A DNA stretch of 64,000 bases from UBA4132 sp037133675 (GTDB taxonomy: Bacteria; Pseudomonadota; Gammaproteobacteria; Methylococcales; Methylomonadaceae): positions 1-64,000 of the forward strand of contig JBAXNR010000011.1 in assembly GCA_037133675.1 (NCBI GenBank), in the 5' to 3' direction. Each line of letters begins with the position of its first letter. Positions within the stretch are counted from its first letter, which is position 1. The position numbers and the translations under genes were made by a program. Shown one piece after another: positions 1 through 9,226 of this stretch. Below the pieces are notes generated by a model. That model was not told where the DNA came from. It did not search any database and saw only the letters and a program-made list of their open reading frames with translations.

Positions 1-29
1 GAAAAAACTAATTTTAACGCTTAAGCAAG

Positions 30-2111
30 TTAATTTTTTATGAGAAAGCCGTGATCAACCAGTGAGGCTAACACGCGAGCATCGGTTACTGCTAACACGG
101 GTGGCGTATCAAAAATAATCAAATCAAATTCAGCGCGTAATGCCGTCAACACGCTGTTCATACGTTGGGAGGCAAAAATATCGACAGGATTAATGTAGTT
201 AGCATTACCTTTAGGCATAATCATTAAGTTTGATTTTTCATCCTTGTACATAAATTCGCTGAGATTATTATCGTGCGACATAATTAAATCAGTCAGTCCT
301 TTGGCTTTAGTGGATATGTCCAATTTTTTTTCAAGGCTAGGTCGTCTAAAGTCAGCATCAATAACGATGACTTTTTGTCCTGAGATAGCCGCACTTCTAG
401 CAAGAGATAAAGCCAATGTACTTTTACCTTCACCTAACGTGGCTGCGGTGATTATTAATGAATGAATGGGCTTATCAGGATCTGAGAGCATTAAGGAGAT
501 GCGTAATGAGCTAATCGCCTCCCCTAAACTGGAGTTGGGTTTTTCTAGCAGATAATCATAAGGGGCTATTTTTTTGCTGATTTTAGGGATTAAACCAATC
601 GCGGAAAAACCTAAATAGGCTTCAATTTCTTCTGGAGTTCTAAGCCCTGAGTGCAACATTTCCAGTAAGAGTACCAGAGCGGAACCCATACCTGATGCCA
701 ACATAACAATAACGGCAAGCATCAGCGTTTTCTTGGGAAAAGAAGGCATGATTGGCACTTCTGCGACAGAAATAACCCGTGCATCGGCTTGTTCCATACC
801 TTGTGTAGAAGAGGTTTCTTTAAAGCGATTGAGAAAAGTCTCAAATAACAATTTGTTAGAGTTCGCCTCACGTTCTAAGGCTCTTAATTCTACCTCTTCT
901 TTGCCATGTTCACCTGATATGCTTCGACTCGCCGCTAAACTGCTTTGCAGACTGGCTTCACGCGCACTGGCAATGTTCATTTCATTGCGTAGCCCTGCGG
1001 CGATTTTAGCAATTTCCGTATTAATTTTTTCTCTAAGTTCGGTTATTTCTGCGTTGACACTGATTAGTTTTGGGTGTTTCGCGCCCAATTCAACTGACAT
1101 TTCTGAGTGTTTGCGTATCAGCTCTACCTCTTGTCCGCGTAGATTTTGAATTAATGTCGAAGATAATACTTCATTGGCGGTTTCAATTTCTGCACCACTG
1201 TTAAGTAACTTGGTCACTTGCGCTAAGCGGGCAGCGGCTTCGGCTTTTTGCGCTTTAGCAATAATTAGTTGGCTGTTAATTTCCGAGAGCTGCTCGGCTG
1301 CAAGTCCTACATCCTTATTACTACCTCGCGCTAAGCCATGTTCTGTCCGATAAATTTCCACGGCTTTTTCAGAGCCTGCCACCTTAGTTCGTAAGTCAGT
1401 TAATTGTGTGTTCAACCATGAACTGGCTTTTTCAGTGGCTTCAAATTTAGCTTCTAACTGCCCGATGATATAGCTATCAGCGTGAGCATTGGCAATTTTA
1501 GCAGCAAGTTTAGGGTCTAAGGATTCAAAGGTAACAGTAATAACTTGTGAACCTCTAATGGGAGCTACTTTTAATTTGCTACTGTAGATGTCAGTCGCTA
1601 GTGATAGTAGGCGTTCCTGTTTTTCTTCATTACTTAACACATCTGGTTTTTCGATTAATCCTAATGTGTTTTTAATACTGTCAGAAAGCCAGTTTTTCGG
1701 ATTTAATACGGCAAAAAAACTTTCTTCCTTGGGTTTAAGTGCAAGATTGAATTCAACTAAGTTCAATAAATCCAATTTAATAATGACTTTTCTGATCAAT
1801 CCACGAGACAGCATTACTTCCGCCTCGCTTTTAATCGCTGACTCTGTCGTCATATCTCCGCTTAATACCGCTTTGACATCAACCACTTGTGATTTAGGTG
1901 TTCCTACTAATACCTTGGTTTCTGAGGTATAACGGGGAATAAGCTTAAACACCAAGCTTGCTCCTACGATGCTTACAAATACAACAACCAGAAAAAATAC
2001 CCAGCGATGCAACCAGAAAGCATGAAAAATATTACCTAGAGAGATGGACTCTTCGTTTTGAACAGATGGCTCATTGTTGCTAAGCAGGGTTGGGTTATTG
2101 CCTGATAACAT
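30..2111 (-). CDS. Wzc-like exopolysaccharide co-polymerase / BY-kinase, C-terminally clipped
   Basis: A 693-residue inner-membrane polysaccharide co-polymerase of the Wzc/EpsF type, which controls chain length and export of exopolysaccharide. The N-terminal Wzz-like region has a membrane segment near residues 33-55. A long coiled-coil periplasmic region follows, then a second membrane segment near 460-485. The cytoplasmic P-loop domain has Walker A (GEGKST) near 555, Walker A' (VIVIDADFRRP) near 590 and Walker B (LIIFDTPP) near 665. The reading frame stops about 25 residues after Walker B, in GFLIKN. Wzc-type kinases normally continue with another strand and helix and a tyrosine-rich tail, so this copy looks clipped and probably cannot autophosphorylate on a tail. 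The start has AAGGAG just upstream. The Wza-like gene lies directly upstream on the same strand. Wzc family: sure. Whether it is functional: unsure. Confidence 0.85.
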   Translation of the reverse strand: MLSGNNPTLLSNNEPSVQNEESISLGNIFHAFWLHRWVFFLVVVFVSIVGASLVFKLIPRYTSETKVLVGTPKSQVVDVKAVLSGDMTTESAIKSEAEVMLSRGLIRKVIIKLDLLNLVEFNLALKPKEESFFAVLNPKNWLSDSIKNTLGLIEKPDVLSNEEKQERLLSLATDIYSSKLKVAPIRGSQVITVTFESLDPKLAAKIANAHADSYIIGQLEAKFEATEKASSWLNTQLTDLRTKVAGSEKAVEIYRTEHGLARGSNKDVGLAAEQLSEINSQLIIAKAQKAEAAARLAQVTKLLNSGAEIETANEVLSSTLIQNLRGQEVELIRKHSEMSVELGAKHPKLISVNAEITELREKINTEIAKIAAGLRNEMNIASAREASLQSSLAASRSISGEHGKEEVELRALEREANSNKLLFETFLNRFKETSSTQGMEQADARVISVAEVPIMPSFPKKTLMLAVIVMLASGMGSALVLLLEMLHSGLRTPEEIEAYLGFSAIGLIPKISKKIAPYDYLLEKPNSSLGEAISSLRISLMLSDPDKPIHSLIITAATLGEGKSTLALSLARSAAISGQKVIVIDADFRRPSLEKKLDISTKAKGLTDLIMSHDNNLSEFMYKDEKSNLMIMPKGNANYINPVDIFASQRMNSVLTALRAEFDLIIFDTPPVLAVTDARVLASLVDHGFLIKN

Positions 2112-2146
2112 GACGCTCCTTGTGATGGGGATTTTTAGTACAAAAA

Positions 2147-2719
2147 TTAAAAAAAACGTTCTTCAACGTGAATAATATCACCTGGCATGACCAATGCCTC
2201 TAAGTTAGTTTCCACTTCTTTTTGTTCAGGATCATTACTATGAATGACATAAACAAAACTTTCTTTGGCGCGGTAAGTAAAACCACCCGCGATAGCTATA
2301 GCGGTGAGATAGCTCATACCGCTGACATAAGGGTAGGAATTAGGAGATTTAACTTCGCCCAGAATGTAGAAGGGACGGTAGTTTAATACTTCAATAGATA
2401 TTTTAGGATTTAATAAATAATCAGGAATTAATTTTTCTTTTAGTTTTTTTTCAAGTTCAGCCAATGTCAGATTTTTGGCTACAATCGTGCCAATTAATGG
2501 CAAAGACACATTACCCGTGCCATCAACAGCATATTCACCATTCATGTCTTCCTGATTAAAAATGGTTATTTTTAATTTGTCCCCGCTACCAAGGCGATAG
2601 GAATAGTCATTACTGCTCGCTGTTATTTTAGAGTTTTCAGCGAATAACAGCGTGGAAAACAGACTGCAAAATAACAAACATAAAGTTCCTAGAAGAAGAT
2701 GACGATTGACTATTTTCAT
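2147..2719 (-). CDS. Polysaccharide export protein (Wza/EpsE family)
   Basis: A 190-residue periplasmic or outer-membrane-associated polysaccharide export protein. Residues 1-27 form a signal peptide (MKIVNRH followed by a hydrophobic core, ending LLFA before ENS). There is no lipobox cysteine, unlike E. coli Wza. The Poly_export domain (YRLGSGDKLKITIF onward) spans roughly 40-110, followed by one SLBB-type domain starting at FYILGEV. It is about half the length of full Wza, which fits the short EpsE class that works with a separate beta-barrel protein; such a barrel is encoded nearby at 3163-4527. It is followed after 35 bases by the Wzc-like gene, so the two probably share a transcript. Expected role: export channel component for exopolysaccharide. 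No strong Shine-Dalgarno sequence precedes the start. Confidence 0.88.
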   Translation of the reverse strand: MKIVNRHLLLGTLCLLFCSLFSTLLFAENSKITASSNDYSYRLGSGDKLKITIFNQEDMNGEYAVDGTGNVSLPLIGTIVAKNLTLAELEKKLKEKLIPDYLLNPKISIEVLNYRPFYILGEVKSPNSYPYVSGMSYLTAIAIAGGFTYRAKESFVYVIHSNDPEQKEVETNLEALVMPGDIIHVEERFF

Positions 2720-2812
2720 GTGATTTACCGATAGTTTTAAAGTTAAAGCAACTTTGTTTTTCTGTTAGTATGTAATAAGAGAGTAAGCTGAGTCAATAAA
2801 GTGCCAATAGCT

Positions 2813-3047
2813 TAAGAGACTGTGAAAATATTCACTAGTGAGCTAAAAAACACCGTCATTCCAGCATGGATGCTGGAATCCAGTCACAAGGATGTGAAAC
2901 TGGGTACTGCACAATAATTATTTATAATCATGCGGTTACCATCCGTGGCACTGGATTCTGGCATCCATGCCAGAATGACGGGTTTGAAGATTGTTGCATC
3001 TAACAACGTAGTTTGCTTGAAATGATTAATACTTTCACAGTCTCTTA
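2813..3047. mobile_element. MITE-like element with 20-bp terminal inverted repeats
   Basis: A 235-bp non-coding element. The left end reads TAAGAGACTGTGAAAATATT (2813-2832). The right end (3028-3047) is its reverse complement with one mismatch. Inside lies a second pair of inverted arms (2853-2884 and 2950-2982). No transposase is encoded, and a 62-codon frame inside it has no family resemblance. It sits between the export-protein gene and the divergently transcribed beta-barrel gene, so it may carry or displace their promoters. A clear target-site duplication is not visible. The MITE call is inference from structure. Confidence 0.6.
2853..2982. repeat. Inner inverted repeat of the MITE-like element
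   Basis: The left arm at 2853-2884 (starts CCGTCATTCCAGCATGGATG) is near-complementary to the right arm at 2950-2982 (ends CCATGCCAGAATGACGGG). Each arm is itself palindromic, with TCCAGCATGGATGCTGGA on the left. This resembles the CGTCATTCC type of dispersed intergenic palindrome common in proteobacteria. No second copy was found in this window. Confidence 0.65.
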
Positions 3048-3162
3048 CCTTATATACGATACAATTACGCACTCCAGAAAATAAAATTATCCTATTGATT
3101 AATAATAATTTTTTACATATAAAATCGTTGTGAACACAAGAATTTTATTAGTAACTGCGGTT

Positions 3163-4527
3163 ATGAGAAAAAAACTAACTTTCAAGCTTATTTTATTATT
3201 TGCGCTGAGTCTCTGTGACTTTACTTTGCCAGCCGTCGCCGCCTCTAAACTAGAAACGAAAGCCAATTACTCTACTAAAGCTATCAAAGCTACTACTCCA
3301 AAAGTAGAAACTAAACCCGATTACTACGCTAGAAATGTCAGAACCGCCATGGCTGGAATGGAAGCTAAACCTGATTATTCCGCTAAAGGGTTCAGAGCGG
3401 GGTCTTTTGAGATAAGACCAACGTTGATATTAGGGAGTGACTGGAATGACAATATTTATAACACTCAAACAAATGCCATCGGTGCTTTGGTCACTCATAT
3501 TAAATCCTCGATTAAGATTGCTAGTAATTGGAATAACCACTTAGTCGATTTAAGTGTCGCCAGCGATATTCAAAAATATATGGGACATCCTCTTGAAGAT
3601 AGACAGAATATTAATGTCAATCTGAATGGCAGATTGGATGTGCTACGCAATAGTTTTGCCTACGCCCGCTTTGGCTATCTGAACAGTACCGATCCAAGAG
3701 GTGATCCAACCTCACCCACCAACGCACTGACACCAACAGGCAGTCAAACCTTAACAGGTGAAGCGGGTTACGATCATAATATGTATCGTATTCGATTTCA
3801 TGCGGACAATATTATCGCTCATCAACAGTACACCGATGGTATAACGCAACAGGGCAATATTATTCCAAATAATCAAAACCGTAGCCGTTTAAGTAATATT
3901 TCAACCCTTAGAGTCGGTTATGAAATCAGACCTAACTACGAGGCGTTCATTAAAGGTAGCTATAACTTCATAAACTATGATTTTCAATTCGATGCTAATG
4001 GCTATCAACGTTCATCTAAGGGTTACAAAATGGTCGCGGGGCTTGCATTGGAGTTGTCGGGTAAATTGACAGGCGATGTGCGTATTGGCTATCAGGAACA
4101 AATCTATGATGATCCCAGACTGGCAAATATAGCGGGGTTGGCAGGTGGAATAACGCTCAAATGGAAACCTACAGGTCTTACCACGATCTCAAATGATCTT
4201 ACTCGAACCATTAACGAAACTACCCTGATAGGCGCGTCGGGATACCTCGCTACCTCATTCACTACCAAAATTGAGCATGAGCTATTAAGAACTCTTATTT
4301 TGTCAGCCGATGCAGGTTATACCTTCAACCAATATCGTGGTGGTAACGCTCCCAATCCACCGCGTGCAGAAAATGTTTATTCCGCAAGCTTCAACACAAA
4401 ATATATGCCTAATCGTAATTTTTATGTCGATGCAGGTTATCGCTACAATAGTCGTAAAGTTCAAAATGTTTCAGACAGTAATTACAATAGCAATGTTTTT
4501 TATTTAAGCATTGGTTTGCAGTTTTAG
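3163..4527 (+). CDS. Outer-membrane beta-barrel protein of the exopolysaccharide locus
   Basis: A 454-residue predicted outer-membrane beta-barrel. The ATG at 3163 is chosen because it begins a classical signal peptide (MRKKLTFKLILLFALSL, cleavage after AVAA). A GTG at 3130 would put an extra hydrophobic stretch in front, and neither start has a good Shine-Dalgarno sequence. After the signal come three degenerate repeats of the form ETKPDYYA/EAKPDYSA. The body shows alternating aromatic strands (RPTLILGSDWNDNIY, VRIGYQEQIYDD) and ends in the barrel terminus FYLSIGLQF with a final Phe. This resembles the VpsM/EpsL-type proteins (BBP2-like) that pair with short Wza proteins. It is transcribed divergently from the export gene and converges on the NuoM-like gene 18 bases downstream. 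Barrel fold: confident. Exact family: moderate. Confidence 0.75.
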   Translation: MRKKLTFKLILLFALSLCDFTLPAVAASKLETKANYSTKAIKATTPKVETKPDYYARNVRTAMAGMEAKPDYSAKGFRAGSFEIRPTLILGSDWNDNIYNTQTNAIGALVTHIKSSIKIASNWNNHLVDLSVASDIQKYMGHPLEDRQNINVNLNGRLDVLRNSFAYARFGYLNSTDPRGDPTSPTNALTPTGSQTLTGEAGYDHNMYRIRFHADNIIAHQQYTDGITQQGNIIPNNQNRSRLSNISTLRVGYEIRPNYEAFIKGSYNFINYDFQFDANGYQRSSKGYKMVAGLALELSGKLTGDVRIGYQEQIYDDPRLANIAGLAGGITLKWKPTGLTTISNDLTRTINETTLIGASGYLATSFTTKIEHELLRTLILSADAGYTFNQYRGGNAPNPPRAENVYSASFNTKYMPNRNFYVDAGYRYNSRKVQNVSDSNYNSNVFYLSIGLQF

Positions 4528-4545
4528 TTATAGATTGAACAAAAT

Positions 4546-6075
4546 CTAAGGCACTAAACTTTCCATAGGCATTTCTGGCACAGGTTGCTCCATTAATCGA
4601 CTCAACCATACTTCGGCAGATTTTTGGTTTATTTTAAGCACTTTATTGGGCATAAAACCCAGTAGTAAAACTAGCAGTGCAGGAATACATAACAATGCCA
4701 ATTCGCGTGGTCGTAGATCTTGCACTTGCTCGACACTTGCTTGAGTGATTGCGCCAAAAAATGCACGTCGGGTAAATGACAGCATATAGGAGGCACACAA
4801 TACCGCACCTGCTAAGGCGGTTATTCCTAACGTGGGATGTGCGATCAATGCCCCGATGATGATTAATAATTCGGCAGGAAAGCCGCTGGTGAGAGGAATC
4901 CCCATACTGGCTAACATGAATAGAAAATAAAAACTGGTCAGACGCGGCATGACTTTAGCTAACCCACCTAACTGCAAGGCTTCTGTACTGCCTAGCCGAT
5001 GTTGAATAAAGCCCGCGATGAGCATTAAGGAACTGGCAATCAGAGTGAAATTCAGCAGGCAAAAAATCGCGCCTTGTAAGCCTTGCATATTCAAAGACGA
5101 TAAGCCGATAATCACTAAGCCAACATGACTGACACTAGCGTAGGCTAATAAGCGACGTAAATTGGTTTGCTGTATGGCTATTAACGCGCCATAAATCAGA
5201 GTAATTGCGCCAAAAATACCCAATGCCCAGCTATATTCAACTGCTGCTAAGGGTGCAAGTGGCAACGCGAAACGTAATAAGCCATAAACGCCTAGTTTTA
5301 AGCCAATTAACAGCGCGGTGGTATGAGTCGCGCCTTCCATTGCTACCGTTGGTAGCCAAGTATGCAATGGTACTAACGGTGCTTTAACGGCAAAACCTAA
5401 TAGCAATAAGAAAAATACCACGCTTTGCAACGAGTTAGGCAACGGAGTTATCAATAATATCGGTAAGCTAAACGATAAATCTTGCGGAATCGTACCGCTA
5501 ACGCTGGTGGCGTGATTAATCGCTAAAATGACGATGGCAAATAATAACGGTACACCGCCAAACAGCATAAACAGAGTGTATTTCATTGCCGCGCCGCGCC
5601 GTTGAGGGCCGATACCCCATAAGCCAATTAAAAAGAAAATTGGAGGTAAGGTCAGTTCCCAAAACAAAAAGAACAATACCAAGTCCAGAGCGGACAACAC
5701 CCCCATGGTTATGCCTTCCAATGCCAATAATAGGGCGAAATGCAAACGCGACAAATGTTGTATCGAATTCCATGAGGCTACCATTGCCATCAAAGTTAAT
5801 AACGCTGACAAGGGCAAAAACAATACCGAAATACCGTCTATGCCTAACAAAAATTCAATATTTAAACTGGGTATCCACGCTGAACGTTCCAATAGTTGAA
5901 AATCGCCATTATTATGTTGAAATAACAGCATAACCCACACCGCTAAAATAAGTTCAATACCCGCAAAGGCGAAAGCAATTTTTTTGCTTAATTGGCTATT
6001 GCCGCATAGCCCTGTGATTATCGCACCCAATAAAGGCAGAAAAATAAGCAGACTAAGCATCGGAAATTCATTCAT
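4546..6075 (-). CDS. NuoM-like proton-translocating subunit (third gene of minimal operon)
   Basis: A 509-residue multi-spanning membrane protein of the NuoM/ND4 and Mrp-antiporter family. The start is the ATG at 6075, because CAAGGAT lies nine bases upstream; this makes it overlap the preceding gene by eight bases. Key ion-channel residues are present: the membrane Glu in FWELTLP (near 140), Lys in FAVKAPLVPLHTWLP (near 231) and Lys in LIGLKLGVY (near 260). The length matches NuoM (about 500). It is the last gene of an O-methyltransferase, NuoL-like, NuoM-like, NuoM-like operon, with no nuoA-K partners here. Expected to move protons or sodium across the inner membrane as part of a complex whose electron-input partner is not in this window. 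A near-copy of its C-terminus lies at 11829-11960. Confidence 0.85.
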   Translation of the reverse strand: MNEFPMLSLLIFLPLLGAIITGLCGNSQLSKKIAFAFAGIELILAVWVMLLFQHNNGDFQLLERSAWIPSLNIEFLLGIDGISVLFLPLSALLTLMAMVASWNSIQHLSRLHFALLLALEGITMGVLSALDLVLFFLFWELTLPPIFFLIGLWGIGPQRRGAAMKYTLFMLFGGVPLLFAIVILAINHATSVSGTIPQDLSFSLPILLITPLPNSLQSVVFFLLLLGFAVKAPLVPLHTWLPTVAMEGATHTTALLIGLKLGVYGLLRFALPLAPLAAVEYSWALGIFGAITLIYGALIAIQQTNLRRLLAYASVSHVGLVIIGLSSLNMQGLQGAIFCLLNFTLIASSLMLIAGFIQHRLGSTEALQLGGLAKVMPRLTSFYFLFMLASMGIPLTSGFPAELLIIIGALIAHPTLGITALAGAVLCASYMLSFTRRAFFGAITQASVEQVQDLRPRELALLCIPALLVLLLGFMPNKVLKINQKSAEVWLSRLMEQPVPEMPMESLVP

Positions 6076-7654
6076 TATGGCTATCCTTGTCATTGAGAGG
6101 CGCGGTGATAATCTCTGGTGTGTTGGTCTTGTTGTGTTGCGAGCTGTGCATTGGATACATAAGACTAATCGCTACCGCATCTTGGTCAATAAATTTTAGC
6201 CACGGGGTAGACCAAAAGCCTGAGATAATCAGCAGTCCCCCAATAATGACCGCGATAATTCTCTCTTTCATCGCAGAATGATGGTCGCAGTGATAAGGTT
6301 GTTTTGCGCGTTTAGGTGCAACGATAAATATTTGCTGAAATGCACGCAATAAAAACGCCGCCGCTAATACGTTGCCAATCAAAATAGCGATGGCAATCAA
6401 CCAACCCTCTTCTTCAATCGTTCCTTCAATCAGAAAATGCGCTGCATCATAGCCAGGTGTACCTGGCATAACCATCGTGCTTAATGCGCAGATTAAAAAC
6501 AATAACGCAGTTGCTGCATTACTATCAAATAAACCACCTAAGCGAGGAATGAATGCAGTACGCACGCGCTCATAAATAAGCCCCGAAGAAAATAACATTC
6601 CCGCTGTGGCTAAACCGTACACGCTGGACAGTAATAAACTGCCTTCCAAGCCAACAGCGTTAAAATTAAACACCCCGATAACTAGCATTCCTGTATGACT
6701 GACCACAGCAAACGCTAATAGACGGCGAATATTAATCTGCACCAAAGCCAGAAACGCGCCATAAAAAATGCTGATTAAGCCTAGAGTTAGCACAAAAGTT
6801 TCCCATTGCTCGGCAACTCCTGGCACCATTGGCAAAATAAAGCGAATCAGCGCGTACACGCCCAGCTTTAGACCCACCAGAAAAATTGCCGCACTAGCAA
6901 CCGTGCCATGTTCTGCCAATAAAGGTAGCCAACCATGAAAAGGAAATAATGGCATACGAATGGCAAAACCAAAAAATAGCAGTACAAAAATCAACACTTC
7001 GTCGTGCAAATAAGCGTTGTTTTGTTTTAGCGTCAGCCAATCAAACGATAGCGCGTGTTCTGAATCGATTAAACCAAACGCCAAAAACATAAAACCCGCA
7101 AAGGTCATTAACAAACCGCTAATCCAATACTGCAATAAGCGCGTGACTACCCAACGTCGATACTGTCCAGTACCCGAATGCACAGTGAGCAAAATCACAG
7201 GTACAAGCTCTAAGGCACTCCATAGCCAAAACTGTAATACATTGAGTGCGGCAAATGCGCCAATCAGTACGGTTTCATAACCCAGTAAACACGCAATAAA
7301 TAATTTGTCGGTGGCGTGGCGAGTGATAGAGGTATAAATCAATGCCAGCAAAGTCAACAAAGCAGTTAAGGGAATAAATAAAATATTAGTGCTATCTACG
7401 CCGACTGCGTAACTCATGCCCAAAAAATGCAGATGTTCCGCTAAATGAATACCTGAGTTGACTGAATCAAAAATCAGCAATAAATACACGCTCAGCAATA
7501 CATTCAACAGTGTGCCTGCATAGCCAAATCGTAAAGCAATGCAAGTAGACTGCGATCGCCACACGCCAACTATGGTTAGCAACGGCAGCAAAGTCATCAC
7601 CGATAGCAATGGAAAGCTGGTTACGGTAGACCAATGGTTAATATTGATGTCCAT
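6068..7654 (-). CDS. NuoM-like subunit with altered channel residue (second of operon)
   Basis: A 528-residue multi-pass membrane protein of the NuoM/NuoN antiporter-like family. The ATG at 7654 is preferred over the TTG at 7657, since GAGG sits five bases before it. The membrane Glu motif appears as ALELVP. The helix that normally carries the channel lysine reads FAIRMPLFPFHGWLP, with Arg in place of Lys. A second lysine is retained in LVGLKLGVYALIRF. A hydrophilic tail (SSQHNKTNTPEI to SHNE) follows the last helix. It begins seven bases after the NuoL-like stop and overlaps the third gene by eight bases, so co-translation is likely. It probably acts as a structural or modified channel subunit beside its NuoM-like neighbour. 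Family: confident. The role of the Lys to Arg change: inference. Confidence 0.8.
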   Translation of the reverse strand: MDININHWSTVTSFPLLSVMTLLPLLTIVGVWRSQSTCIALRFGYAGTLLNVLLSVYLLLIFDSVNSGIHLAEHLHFLGMSYAVGVDSTNILFIPLTALLTLLALIYTSITRHATDKLFIACLLGYETVLIGAFAALNVLQFWLWSALELVPVILLTVHSGTGQYRRWVVTRLLQYWISGLLMTFAGFMFLAFGLIDSEHALSFDWLTLKQNNAYLHDEVLIFVLLFFGFAIRMPLFPFHGWLPLLAEHGTVASAAIFLVGLKLGVYALIRFILPMVPGVAEQWETFVLTLGLISIFYGAFLALVQINIRRLLAFAVVSHTGMLVIGVFNFNAVGLEGSLLLSSVYGLATAGMLFSSGLIYERVRTAFIPRLGGLFDSNAATALLFLICALSTMVMPGTPGYDAAHFLIEGTIEEEGWLIAIAILIGNVLAAAFLLRAFQQIFIVAPKRAKQPYHCDHHSAMKERIIAVIIGGLLIISGFWSTPWLKFIDQDAVAISLMYPMHSSQHNKTNTPEIITAPLNDKDSHNE

Positions 7655-7661
7655 CAATGCC

Positions 7662-9224
7662 TCAAAATGCCACGAGCAGGGTAATAAAAACGAATAAAAC
7701 CAAATAACGCGGTTTTAAAATGAGGTATTCGATTTTGTTAGCAAAATGTCCAAGTTCACGACCATAACGAACTCCGCCTGTGCCGACTCCTTGCAAGACA
7801 AAATGATCTTCAAACCAATGCAAAAGTCCCGCAGTCCATTCAGTTAATGCCCCTGCAAAACCACTGCCTTGGGCGAATTCATCAGCACTATTATCCAACC
7901 GCGCACCTAGTTTGGCTTCTTCCAATTGTGCTAAGGATGAGACACTGTGTAACGCGGGATTAGGCATACCCATCAAACGGTCAACAACCTGATCATCAAT
8001 ATAGCAAAGATCGTGTCCTAAACGGCGTATAGGTTTGACCAATGCCCAATCGGTGATTTGATCCAACCAAAAGCGTTGTAAAGAAGCAGTATAAAGCCAG
8101 TGTAATGATGCCAGTTTAGGAGACACAGGTTTAATTGGATTACCATGTACTGCGTGCATTAAGTTAGGTGCGGCTAATAATTGATAAGTGCGTATTACCG
8201 CATGAGCGGCAATGTGCCACTTTGCTAACTGCCAAAAGCCCAAGCCACATTCTAAAAACATCAAACCCAATTGTGCTGTTATCGCATACACCAACGAGCT
8301 TTTGACATCGGTTTGCGTCAGTCCCACGATAAAGCTATAAAGAGCTGTCAGAAAGCCGACTGCTACCAATAAGCACATCACAAAAAAACTTAGTTCAATC
8401 AATGGACGCAATAAACACACGAGATAAATACCCGCATGAATCATCACCGCGCCATAAAATACCGCGCTGGATGGCGTAGGGCCTTCCATTGCACGCGCTA
8501 ACCAAGGGGTAAAAGGCAGTTGTGCAGATTTAGCAAAGGCGGCAAGCGTGAAACACAGGGCAATACCTGTAATTTGACTAGGTGGTAATTCAGTGAGGGC
8601 AATATTGAGCGCGTTCCAATTGACGGTTTCAGTCCACGCAAAACTTAAGCCAATGCCAAGAATAAAACAGCCATCGCCAATATGATTAGTCACTAAAACA
8701 CGAGTGGCATTAGTGACCGCAATCGGACGCTGATACGAGTAGGCAATCAGTAAATAAGAACACAGCCCCGCAATTTCCCAACCAATCAATGTACCGACCG
8801 CATTACCCGATAACACCAACAGCAACATCGCAAATGAAAATAAACTCAGTATAAAAAAGAAGCGGTGAAAGCCCGCTTCTCTGTGCATATAATTAGTGGA
8901 AAAATGAATAACAATCGCCAATAACACAGAAAATAACGCGGCTAAACGCACACTAAAACCTGTGGTAATAAAATTGATGCGAATCATCAGTGTGTCGCTA
9001 TTTAACCAGCGACCTAAATCGAACGAACCTGCATTTTTGCCCAGCATATCGGCAACTAATAACACCAAGGACAGCAAGCAAGACAGCGTTATTGCCCACA
9101 CAATACAGCCGCTAGTGATAGACTCGCTTTCTTCGCCTTCCAAGTGACCGAATAAATGTCCGCTACCCACCAAGATAGCCGCACACAAAGGTGATAGTAA
9201 AATTAACAGCACTAAAGCATCCAT
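7662..9224 (-). CDS. NuoL/DabB-like proton-translocating subunit (first membrane gene of operon)
   Basis: A 520-residue membrane protein of the NuoL/ND5 family. Conserved features include GWEIAGLCSYLLIAY with its Glu, NHIGDGCFILG, and the lysine helix AFAKSAQLPFTPWL followed by AMEGPTPSSA. The usual His of the FHTWLP motif is Thr here. It is about 90 residues shorter than E. coli NuoL (613) and lacks room for the long lateral helix and last transmembrane anchor. In that it resembles DabB-type or stand-alone NuoL relatives. No DabA (DUF2309) gene is nearby. AAGG lies seven bases before the ATG. It starts two bases after the O-methyltransferase stop, so the four genes look like one transcript. 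The electron donor or partner is unknown. Confidence 0.82.
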   Translation of the reverse strand: MDALVLLILLSPLCAAILVGSGHLFGHLEGEESESITSGCIVWAITLSCLLSLVLLVADMLGKNAGSFDLGRWLNSDTLMIRINFITTGFSVRLAALFSVLLAIVIHFSTNYMHREAGFHRFFFILSLFSFAMLLLVLSGNAVGTLIGWEIAGLCSYLLIAYSYQRPIAVTNATRVLVTNHIGDGCFILGIGLSFAWTETVNWNALNIALTELPPSQITGIALCFTLAAFAKSAQLPFTPWLARAMEGPTPSSAVFYGAVMIHAGIYLVCLLRPLIELSFFVMCLLVAVGFLTALYSFIVGLTQTDVKSSLVYAITAQLGLMFLECGLGFWQLAKWHIAAHAVIRTYQLLAAPNLMHAVHGNPIKPVSPKLASLHWLYTASLQRFWLDQITDWALVKPIRRLGHDLCYIDDQVVDRLMGMPNPALHSVSSLAQLEEAKLGARLDNSADEFAQGSGFAGALTEWTAGLLHWFEDHFVLQGVGTGGVRYGRELGHFANKIEYLILKPRYLVLFVFITLLVAF

Positions 9225-9226
9225 GA

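Noticed and set aside
2884..3072. 62-codon minus-strand frame
   Set aside because: It lies inside the MITE-like element and across its inverted repeats, with no coding character.
4546..9224. DAC-type (DabAB) carbon concentrating system
   Set aside because: The NuoL-like protein resembles DabB in part, but no DabA (DUF2309) gene is present in the window.
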